A stretch of 7,842 bases of DNA from Flavobacteriales bacterium (lineage in GTDB: Bacteria; Bacteroidota; Bacteroidia; NORP154), in contig DTSC01000369.1 of assembly GCA_012965625.1 (NCBI GenBank), positions 1 through 7,842 of the forward strand, read 5' to 3'. Made by a program: the position numbers and the translations under genes. Of the stretch, positions 1 to 6,095 are shown piece by piece. Within the stretch, counting starts at the first letter, position 1. Each line of letters starts with the position of its first letter. A model generated the notes under the pieces. It saw nothing but the letters and a program-made list of their open reading frames with translations, was not told the DNA's origin and made no database searches.

Positions 1-779
1 TTGCCAGAAAGAGTTTCTAAATATGGACGAAGCTGCTCCGCACCAAGCGCACAATTAAATCCTACACTTAGCAAGGGTAAATGTGCTACTGAATAAAGAA
101 ATGCCTCAACTGTTTGCCCAGAAAGGGTGCGGCCACTTGCATCTGTTATAGTACCAGAAACCATAATCGGCAACTCCTTGCCTGTAGTTTCGAAAAAATC
201 GGAAACAGCAAACAAAGCGGCCTTAGCATTTAAGGTATCAAATATGGTTTCAATTAAAAGGACATCAACTCCTCCATCAATCAAGCCTCGAATCTGCTCT
301 GTATATGAATCCACCAATTGATCAAAAGTAATTGCTCTATATCCCGGATCGTTCACATCAGGTGAGAGAGAGGCCGTTCTGTTTGTTGGGCCTATTGAAC
401 CAGCCACAAAACGCGGTTTATTGGGGGTTTTCCTGGAAAACTTTATCGCTGCCTCCTTTGCTATTTTAGCTGATTCACAATTTAACTCATAGACTAATTC
501 TTCCAGATGATAATCGGCTTGTGCAATTGAAGTTCCTGAGAAGGTGTTGGTTTCTGCAATATCGGCCCCCGCCTCAAAATATTTTTCATGAATTTCTCTA
601 ATAATATCAGGGCGTGTTAAACTAAGGAGATCATTATTTCCCTGTAGAGGATATTCAAAGTCTTTAAACCTATCCCCACGATAATCTTCTTCCTTAAGCT
701 TATAACTTTGGATCATTGTTCCCATAGCACCGTCCAACACCAGGATTCTTTCTTTTAATATGTTTTTAATCGTCTTCAA
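1..779 (-). CDS. metH: Methionine synthase, N-terminal homocysteine-binding part (3' end beyond window)
   Basis: This is the homocysteine S-methyltransferase domain of cobalamin-dependent methionine synthase, a cytoplasmic enzyme that moves a methyl group from methyl-cobalamin to homocysteine. 259 residues are visible. Motifs in order are LDGAMGTMIQ near the N-terminus, AETNTFSGTS, FVAGSIGPTNR, LLIETIFDTLNA and GFNCALG. Cys243 in the last motif matches the first zinc-binding cysteine of the family; the later Cys-Cys pair lies past the edge. The frame has a TAA stop directly before TTG at 779-777, and the first in-frame ATG falls inside the GAMGTM motif, so TTG is the only sensible start. No Shine-Dalgarno sequence is seen. 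The S-box leader upstream supports the methionine-pathway role. Whether this is full-length MetH or the separate short homocysteine methyltransferase that some Bacteroidota encode cannot be told here. Confidence 0.93.
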   Translation of the reverse strand, partial: MKTIKNILKERILVLDGAMGTMIQSYKLKEEDYRGDRFKDFEYPLQGNNDLLSLTRPDIIREIHEKYFEAGADIAETNTFSGTSIAQADYHLEELVYELNCESAKIAKEAAIKFSRKTPNKPRFVAGSIGPTNRTASLSPDVNDPGYRAITFDQLVDSYTEQIRGLIDGGVDVLLIETIFDTLNAKAALFAVSDFFETTGKELPIMVSGTITDASGRTLSGQTVEAFLYSVAHLPLLSVGFNCALGAEQLRPYLETLSG

Positions 780-818
780 TTAATTTCAATAGTGATTATT
801 GTAAAAGGCCTTAAAACT

Positions 819-850
819 AAAAAATCTCTTCCGATTTATCAGAAGAGATT
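819..850 (-). terminator. Intrinsic terminator of the S-box leader
   Basis: On the minus strand a 12-base-pair stem forms between 850-839 (AATCTCTTCTGA) and 834-823 (TCGGAAGAGATT). It has one G-U wobble and a four-base loop, TAAA, and runs into six T residues at 824-819. It lies about 40 bases before the metH start, so it acts as an attenuator rather than a gene-end terminator. Its 5' arm is also the 3' arm of the antiterminator. Confidence 0.93.
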
Positions 851-877
851 ACACTGGCCTATATTAATCTGTTCCGA
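839..877 (-). promoter_or_regulatory. Antiterminator of the S-box leader
   Basis: Minus-strand segment 877-865 (TCGGAACAGATTA) can pair with 851-839 (TAATCTCTTCTGA) in 12 of 13 positions: one C-C mismatch and one G-U wobble. Pairing uses up the whole 5' arm of the terminator. The first two bases of the antiterminator (877-876) are also the last two of aptamer helix P1, and 878 could add a wobble pair, so P1 and the antiterminator compete. This is the expected S-box arrangement: SAM bound, P1 formed, terminator forms, metH off. Confidence 0.85.
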
Positions 878-1009
878 CTCATCTTCCTCAAATCAATTGT
901 ATTAATTGACAATAGGATAGATGTGGCACCATTTTCAACACCTTTTAATTGCGCAGATTGGTTGCCAAGGCTTCTAAGGTCTAATTCCCTCCACCTTTCT
1001 TGATAAGTC
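876..1009 (-). promoter_or_regulatory. SAM-I (S-box) riboswitch aptamer
   Basis: Read on the minus strand, this segment carries the S-box core in order: CTTATCAAGA, GGTGGAGGGA, AGCCTTGGCAACC and ATGGTGCCA. P1 forms between GACTTATC (1009-1002) and GATGAGTC (883-876): eight pairs, one a wobble. P2 is AAGG with CCTT. P4 is a TCC...GGA helix capped by TCAATT-AATAC-AATTGA. P3 is less clear by eye, with CAACC facing GGTGTTG. The aptamer binds S-adenosylmethionine in the nascent RNA; with the antiterminator and terminator after it, it should switch metH off when SAM is plentiful. A covariance search with the Rfam SAM riboswitch model would settle the boundaries. Confidence 0.94.
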
Positions 1010-1020
1010 ACCCCTTAAAA

Positions 1021-1039
1021 CGCCGATAACTTACCGGTG
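1021..1039 (-). promoter_or_regulatory. Leader hairpin upstream of the aptamer
   Basis: A small hairpin in the predicted 5' untranslated region: minus-strand CCGGTA (1037-1032), loop AGT, TATCGG (1028-1023), six pairs including one G-U. It sits 12 bases before P1. Part of it, GGTAAGT (1035-1029), could instead pair with ACTTATC (1008-1002), the 5' strand of P1. A role is inference; it may only be a stabilising 5' structure. Confidence 0.35.
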
Positions 1040-1082
1040 TTTTGCAAAAGGTAATAAAATAAAAAGAACAAAATTATTTAAG

Positions 1083-1114
1083 CAAAGATAAATCAGGGAC
1101 ATTTTAAATACAAA
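1083..1114 (-). promoter_or_regulatory. Bacteroidota-type promoter for the S-box leader and metH
   Basis: On the minus strand a TTTG at 1114-1111 is followed after 20 bases by TATCTTTG at 1090-1083. This matches the known Bacteroidota primary-sigma consensus, TTTG with TAnnTTTG about 19-20 bases later. Transcription should begin a few bases past the -7 box, roughly at 1075-1078, leaving about 65-70 bases of leader before the aptamer. It is the best match to this consensus noticed in the non-coding DNA of the window. Confidence 0.8.
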
Positions 1115-1125
1115 CGAATTGTATT
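1107..1125. repeat. Perfect 7-bp inverted repeat over the metH -33 region
   Basis: AATACAA at 1107-1113 and TTGTATT at 1119-1125 are exact inverted copies five bases apart. The repeat covers the TTTG upstream element of the metH promoter, so it could be a repressor or activator site. It could equally be a weak RNA hairpin after the DUF420 gene. The sequence alone does not decide. Confidence 0.4.
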
Positions 1126-1186
1126 ATTAACTTCTATTAATCAGAGCCTTCTTGGAATTACGGTTGTAATAAAACAAATATTCAGG

Positions 1187-1714
1187 TTACCCACCATAAT
1201 ATGGCCGCATCATCAGATAAACAACAACCCCTGTAATAGCCACATATAACCATATGGGCAAGGTCCATCTGGCAATTTTTCGGTGTTGAGGGATTTGGTT
1301 CGCAAATCCTCTAAAAACTGTAATTAAGGCTAATGGAACTATACTGGTTGCCAGCAAGATATGTGAAATGAGTATGACAAAATAAACGGTCCTTATCCAG
1401 CCCTTACCACCATAAACAGTGTGACCAGTATTATAATGATAAATCACATAAGAAATTAGGAAGATACTAGACAAACATAAGGCTGAAACCATACATGCCT
1501 TGTGTAGGGATATTCTTTTCTTGATGATTAGGAAAAAGCCCATGATCAAGAATATTGCTGTTAAGCCATTTAGAATTGCATGAAAGAGAGGCAAAACACT
1601 TAAGTCACCAAAGACTTCTTGACCCGGTAAGAGCATTAGGCACGCTACCAAAATTGGAATGAGAACGGAAACAACAGTAATTACCGGCAAGAAGACACTC
1701 CCTTTAATTTCCAT
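1187..1714 (-). CDS. DUF420 family membrane protein (CtaM/YozB type)
   Basis: A 175-residue integral membrane protein with five predicted membrane segments, at about residues 7-27, 42-65, 73-95, 108-135 and 149-170. The layout, size and histidines fit the DUF420 family: His45 in LFHAILNG, His71 before the third helix, His93 and His98 in YHYNTGHTVYGG, and His118 in LISHILLAT. The ATG start is clear and lies 8 bases after the stop of the upstream Wzi gene, so the two are probably co-transcribed. In Staphylococcus the member CtaM is needed for maturation of haem-copper oxidases, and Bacteroidota members often sit beside cytochrome oxidase or SCO1 genes. None of those are visible here, so its place at the end of a polysaccharide cluster is unusual. 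A haem or copper role is inferred from the family only. No strong terminator follows it. Confidence 0.82.
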   Translation of the reverse strand: MEIKGSVFLPVITVVSVLIPILVACLMLLPGQEVFGDLSVLPLFHAILNGLTAIFLIMGFFLIIKKRISLHKACMVSALCLSSIFLISYVIYHYNTGHTVYGGKGWIRTVYFVILISHILLATSIVPLALITVFRGFANQIPQHRKIARWTLPIWLYVAITGVVVYLMMRPYYGG

Positions 1715-1722
1715 ACACTACA

Positions 1723-3300
1723 TTAAAAATCATGATATATATTTCCCAATTCCGTTTTAACACCCAAATAAAACATTATTGAAGTTTCTTCCAAAACATC
1801 ACTTATTTTGTTTCTCATAACAAGGCCGCTTTCTAACCTCAAGTTAATTGAAGGATATAATAAGTAGGAAATTTTCAAGCCCATAATCAACAAATTCGTT
1901 TTAACACCTTGGCTTACTTTATTGTCAAACTCTTGCTCTTTTGGTGTTCCATAATCTAAAAATATATTCCCTCCCCAATTGGAGCCTGCAGAATCAGCTC
2001 CAATTACAGCAACTAATCCCATTCCTTCAATAGAAAAACCTTTAATGCTATATCTCAAAAAAGAAACACTTTCATAAAAATTTGCTCCCAAAGGATGTGC
2101 AAGTGCTTGGTTGTAGTGAGAATAGTTTTGTAGAGACAAACCATGGGAATATGTGTATGGGCGTACATAATTCACTTCTGTTTGAAAATGAAGCCCTTTG
2201 ATTTTAAGGAAATTAAAAGACTTCAGTCCTAGCTGAAATCCATGTTTGTTCGCCCACCAGCCACTTCTCGCCTCAATTTCCTTTAACAAAAACTCATCAA
2301 TAATTAATTGACCATAGAACACGAATGCCCTAGTTAATCTTACCGCAATATTTAACCCAAGCAGGGCATTATCAGAAGACCCTAACGAATATTCCACTGG
2401 CCGATAAAAAATAACAGGATTTAGATAGTTAATATCAAAACCTCGTGTTCCTGAGCTATCATCCCCTTGCCATATAATAGATTCAAAAACCCCTATATTA
2501 AGCCTCTTGTTAACATTCCAGCTGAGAAAATGGAATGAAGCATATTTTCTGCCAAATTTAGAGTTTGTCCCACCAAAACCTGGTTCATTGCTCATCATGG
2601 TAAACAGATTTAAATATTTAAAATTCCATACGTTTGTAGAAAGCTTAAAAAACGGATAGCTATATGGGTTATCTGAAAGCAAAAGAGAACGATATCCATT
2701 GCCTAAGAAATTTCGGCCCTGACCTAATTGAAAGTTAAAATATTTTGATGGTGAATATGACACATAACCATCAAGAGTATAATAGGAATAACCTTGCTTA
2801 GTGGGATGTGCATATCCCCGACCGGGCACAACTTCAGTTGTCTGAATAAATGAATCTACATAATTAGCAAATCCTGAATTCCCACTAATGTAATTAACTG
2901 ATAAAGATACCTTTCTGCCCATCTGTGCCAAGCCAAACAGACCAAGTGAGGTTTCCATAACTGATTTATTATTGGAAAGGTCAATAGCTGGAAGAACAGA
3001 AAATAAAGGCCTAAGCACCAGGCGTGAATGCGCATCTTTCTTGACTTTTTCAACATTGAAAAGCAAAAATTTTGGGGTGATGCTCAGATTCAGGGAATCA
3101 ATTCCTTTCACAGGGGCAATATCAACAGACCGAAATGGCCTAACCGAATTATGGAACGCTAAGTTATGGTTCAATGCATGATACTCATACAAATTGGAAA
3201 GCTCCCGATTAATTGGCAAAAAGGAAGACTGGGCTTGAATTAATTGAGAAAAGGCCATAAAGAGACCCATCGTTAAAGAAACTAAAAATCTATACTTCAA
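1723..3300 (-). CDS. Capsule assembly Wzi family outer-membrane protein (RemB-like), intact copy
   Basis: A predicted outer-membrane beta-barrel of the Bacteroidota Wzi/RemB family, expected to help assemble or hold surface polysaccharide. From the TTG at 3300-3298 it is 525 residues and begins with a good signal peptide (M-K-Y-R, a hydrophobic stretch, then LIQAQ). Family blocks seen in order are GQGRNFLGNGYRSLLLSD, NPYSYPFFK, a central IFYRPVEYSLGSSDNALLG, then FYGQLIIDEF, YTYSHG and NYSHYNQALAHPLGANFYES. It ends in the aromatic-rich IYHDF, as barrel proteins commonly do. The frame stays open to an ATG at 3390, but that would overlap the upstream gene by 65 bases and bury the signal peptide, so it is rejected. 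A second TTG at 3324 is possible; ATG at 3270 would lose the basic N-terminus. It lies between the transferase and DUF420 genes. Some family members are annotated as gliding protein RemB, and that role cannot be excluded. Confidence 0.87.
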   Translation of the reverse strand: MKYRFLVSLTMGLFMAFSQLIQAQSSFLPINRELSNLYEYHALNHNLAFHNSVRPFRSVDIAPVKGIDSLNLSITPKFLLFNVEKVKKDAHSRLVLRPLFSVLPAIDLSNNKSVMETSLGLFGLAQMGRKVSLSVNYISGNSGFANYVDSFIQTTEVVPGRGYAHPTKQGYSYYTLDGYVSYSPSKYFNFQLGQGRNFLGNGYRSLLLSDNPYSYPFFKLSTNVWNFKYLNLFTMMSNEPGFGGTNSKFGRKYASFHFLSWNVNKRLNIGVFESIIWQGDDSSGTRGFDINYLNPVIFYRPVEYSLGSSDNALLGLNIAVRLTRAFVFYGQLIIDEFLLKEIEARSGWWANKHGFQLGLKSFNFLKIKGLHFQTEVNYVRPYTYSHGLSLQNYSHYNQALAHPLGANFYESVSFLRYSIKGFSIEGMGLVAVIGADSAGSNWGGNIFLDYGTPKEQEFDNKVSQGVKTNLLIMGLKISYLLYPSINLRLESGLVMRNKISDVLEETSIMFYLGVKTELGNIYHDF

Positions 3301-3325
3301 GAAATGGCAAGCAACATTCAAAACT

Positions 3326-4402
3326 TCAATCAAGTTTCTTTTTGATAAAAAAAGGGATCTGGCTAATAAGAATTGCAGCACCACATACAATGTATAAACA
3401 GATACTAGGCTCTACCCCAGATGTAAAAACTGCAATGGTAATTATTAAAATATTAGCAGAATACAAAACCAAGGCCACCTTCCCCTGAGATAAGCCGATT
3501 TTCAATAATCTGTGATGGAGGTGTTTATTGTCAGGAGAAAAGGGCGATTGGCCTTTTACCGATCGCAGGATAAAAACCCGAAGGGTATCAAGAAGAGGAT
3601 ACATTAGGACTGCAATAGCAAATACTGGTTTTGAAAGGCCTAAAAGTTCATCCGGCAAATGATGTTTTGGAAATTCAATAAGCTTAATGGCTAAGATTGA
3701 AACAATCAGCCCAATAATAAGAGCCCCCGAATCTCCCATAAATATTTTAGCAGGCGAAAAATTAAATATTAAAAAAGCAAGCAATGAACCTCCTAAAGCA
3801 AATGCAAGACTTGCATATGTTAGCTCTCCCGCAATAAAAAACCATATACCGAATGAGACACATACGATTAAACCAATTCCCGCTGCAAGCCCATCAACTC
3901 CATCAATAAGGTTAAAAGCGTTGGAAATTACGATATAGGTAAATAAAGATAAAAAGATGCTTGCCCATTCCGGAATTTCTTTAATCCCAAACAAACCATG
4001 CATACTGGTTAATCTTATATCAGCCATAGTCACTAATATTAAGCCAACTATGAAGTGACCAATCAATTTTTTTACTGGAGCTGTACCAATAATGTCATCT
4101 TTGATTCCTATAAAAAAAAGAATAAGTAGAGTTGCCACAATATATTTAAGGTCCGAATTAATCAGGATTTGACCTGAAATCTGTTCAGATGGAAACCAAA
4201 GTGCATAAGAGAATAGCGTTGCTGCAAAAATTATTATCCCACCAACAGAAGGTGTGTTTGTTTTATGAAGTTTTCTTTTATCATCAGGTTCATCAAAGAG
4301 CTTTTTTGCATTGGCCACCTTAATTAGGGCTGGAGTTGCAAGCAATACAACTAAAAAGGATGTTATAAACCCAATAATTAATATTTTTTCGTCCTCAATC
4401 AA
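3326..4402 (-). CDS. WecA/MraY-family polyprenyl-phosphate sugar-1-phosphate transferase
   Basis: A 358-residue polytopic inner-membrane enzyme of the glycosyltransferase-4 family. It moves a HexNAc-1-phosphate from a UDP-sugar to undecaprenyl phosphate, the first membrane step of a surface glycan. Signatures are LHKTNTPSVGG (45-55), the Asp pair in KDDIIG (102-103), NAFNLIDGVDGLA (161-173), FMGDSG with Asp224 (221-226) and the HLHHR motif (294-298) that separates WecA/TagO-type members from MraY. About ten or eleven hydrophobic helices are visible. The ATG start gives the expected N-terminal helix, and the lysine-rich C-terminus (FFIKKKLD) is normal. It follows the frameshifted wzi gene by 55 bases and ends 25 bases before the intact one. 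Its setting makes it the likely chain-initiating enzyme of this cluster; the exact sugar (GlcNAc or another HexNAc) is not shown by sequence. Confidence 0.93.
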   Translation of the reverse strand: MIEDEKILIIGFITSFLVVLLATPALIKVANAKKLFDEPDDKRKLHKTNTPSVGGIIIFAATLFSYALWFPSEQISGQILINSDLKYIVATLLILFFIGIKDDIIGTAPVKKLIGHFIVGLILVTMADIRLTSMHGLFGIKEIPEWASIFLSLFTYIVISNAFNLIDGVDGLAAGIGLIVCVSFGIWFFIAGELTYASLAFALGGSLLAFLIFNFSPAKIFMGDSGALIIGLIVSILAIKLIEFPKHHLPDELLGLSKPVFAIAVLMYPLLDTLRVFILRSVKGQSPFSPDNKHLHHRLLKIGLSQGKVALVLYSANILIITIAVFTSGVEPSICLYIVCGAAILISQIPFFIKKKLD

Positions 4403-4457
4403 AACAATTCTACCATTTAATAATATGCTAAATTAACAAAAACCCCAGAAAGGTCTT

Positions 4458-6018
4458 TTAGAAATCATAATATTGATTTCTGAGATAGGTTCTGATTCCA
4501 AAATAAAAATATTGCATCTCTTTTTCCCACCATTTATTTTCTTCTATCCTGCTAGACAGGCCTAATAACAATTGCATGTTTGTTTTAGGATTTATTAGAT
4601 ACCCTAACCTGATATCATGAAACATTAGTGCTGTTTGAACTGTATTTGAACCTGTTTCAACTATACTGTTATCTGATTTAAAGATATTTTTGCCATTATG
4701 ATGGTATCCCAAAGAATCCTCTCTATATACTGCATAGTTAAATTTTATTTCTACAAAAAAGTCTTGTAATTGCCAGTTAAGGAAAGAAACGCTTTCAAAA
4801 AACCCAGCACCTAAGGGATGGGCTATTGCTTGGTTGTAATGGGTAAAGCTTCTGCTTGAATCAGCATGGGCATAAGTATAGGCGCTTACCTGATTAATTT
4901 CTGTCTGTATATGCAGATTGTTTACGCCAAACAAATCAAAGGCCTTAATGCCTATCTGAAATCCATTTTTATCACTTTTATAATCATCAAGCAACAATTG
5001 CCCATATACTATCCAATTATCTGCCAGATTATATCTTAAATTGACGCCAACAAGCGCATTATTTTCTTGCCGTAAGCCATAAGTTATGGGTCTAATAAAA
5101 GGAATGGGATTAATGAAACTATAAATATCTCTTTCGTGCATAAATCCTCCATTTTTATCTGATGAATTCCAAATCATCCCTTCAAACAAAGCAATATTTA
5201 ACTTTTTCCCAAAAATTATTTCCAAATGGTGATAACTTCCCCCCTTGCGCTGGAACCATCTCAACATTCAAGTTTTGGAAACTGGTAAAAAGATTTGTAT
5301 ACCTAAATTTCCAAAAGGTTGTCGTTACCTTTAAATAAGGATAATTGAACGCATTGTCAGATATAGCTAATGAGCGATATCCATCACCGATAAAGTTTTT
5401 CCCAGTTCCAAATTGCACATTCATAAATTTCGTTAGGTTTAGGGAGATCAATCCTGAGGCCATAGCATAATCAAAGCCAGAATCTTTGAACCTTTTAAAT
5501 CTTCCTTGCCCCGGAATTACATCATATTTTGCCCCAAAATCACTCAAGTAGTTCGGTAAAAATGCTTGGTTTTCATAAAATGAAGATATAAACGACACCT
5601 TTTCGCCAATACTTCCACGAATTAATATCCCCCTTGTATTTTTAAAAAGTTGTGTCATGTCTCCAAAGTTTGAGGTGTCTTTTTTATCAGCACCAAGCTC
5701 TAAGCAAAAAACAGGATCTATCGTTAAATAAAACCCTGCTGTGTCAACTATAAAAAGATGCTCCTCTTTAAGCTTTCGATAAATAAGTGATCTCCGCTTA
5801 TCATGGGGAGAGCCCAATGTCTCCCTTTTTACTATTTCTTCAAAGCATGGTTTAAAGGAGGTGTGTGCATTGGTATCTGTGCTGCTTAATGTTTGTGAAA
5901 GCAACAAATCATGCGATCTGTTAAGAAAGGCTGGAACCTGTTGCGCTTCACAGATCTGATATGCCATCAAATATACCGAGGCAAAAGATAAAAAAACCCA
6001 AAATCGCCAAATGGCCAT
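4458..6018 (-). pseudogene. Capsule assembly Wzi family outer-membrane protein, second copy, frameshifted
   Basis: Two overlapping frames together encode one Wzi-family barrel. The first frame, 6018 to 5182, has a signal peptide (hydrophobic residues 6-22, likely cut after CEA at 25), then GTGKNFIGDGYRSLAISD, FNYPYLK and YTNLFT, and runs into 19 unrelated residues after the break. The second frame, ending at 4458, continues the family with KLNIALFEGMIW, IPFIRPITYGL, NNALVGVNLR, VYGQLLLDDY, YTYAHAD, FTHYNQAIAHPLGAGFFES and a C-terminal QYYDF. The break is at six G residues (minus strand, 5244-5239). Dropping one G joins the halves as AQG-GSYHH and gives 519 residues, close to the 525 of the paralogue at 1723-3300. 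No other stop interrupts either half. It may be a real pseudogene, a sequencing or assembly error, or a gene switched by slippage. As written it makes only a 278-residue half barrel. Confidence 0.85.
5239..5244 (-). other. G6 homopolymer at the wzi frameshift
   Basis: Minus-strand context is CGCAA-GGGGGG-AAGTT. Five or eight G residues would put the two halves of the gene in one frame; six do not. The paralogue's NKRLNIGVFESIIW block lines up with GKKLNIALFEGMIW just after this tract, which places the shift here or within a few codons. Confidence 0.8.
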
Positions 6019-6043
6019 CTGCTAATAAATTTTCGAATATCTT

Positions 6044-6066
6044 TAATCAAAAAGTGTTTTTGATTA
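6044..6066. repeat. Perfect 10-bp inverted repeat before the frameshifted wzi gene
   Basis: TAATCAAAAA (6044-6053) and TTTTTGATTA (6057-6066) are exact inverted copies around a three-base centre. It lies 25 bases before the wzi ATG, in the 77-base gap after fcl. The arms have only one G/C pair and no following T run on the minus strand, so it is not a convincing terminator. It might be a protein-binding site or a leader hairpin that affects expression of the genes after fcl. Confidence 0.5.
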
Positions 6067-6080
6067 CAAAAGGACATTAA

Positions 6081-6090
6081 CCAATATTGG
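6081..6090. repeat. CCAATATTGG palindrome just after fcl
   Basis: A 10-base perfect palindrome that starts five bases past the fcl stop codon and shares the gap with the larger inverted repeat at 6044-6066. A palindrome this short can occur by chance; it is noted because two symmetric elements lie within 50 bases. Confidence 0.3.
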
Positions 6091-6095
6091 CCTTA

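Noticed and set aside
127..321. Small plus-strand open frame over metH
   Set aside because: It lies wholly opposite the conserved MetH coding sequence and resembles no known protein; it is a shadow frame.
3301..3390. Longer wzi reading frame starting at the ATG at 3390
   Set aside because: The extra 30 residues overlap the 3' end of the transferase gene, read as that gene's other frame, and hide a good signal peptide that begins at 3300.
3687..3938. Plus-strand open frame opposite the transferase gene
   Set aside because: It lies antisense to the catalytic motifs of the transferase, with no promoter or family resemblance.
4438..4457. Possible terminator after the frameshifted wzi gene (AAAGACC pairing with GGTTTTT)
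   Set aside because: Only seven pairs, one a wobble and mostly A-T, and the T residues are used up in the stem; the transferase gene follows at once, so it is probably not a terminator.
4403..4457. Possible promoter (TAATTTAG) before the transferase gene
   Set aside because: It differs from TAnnTTTG and has no TTG at the right distance upstream.
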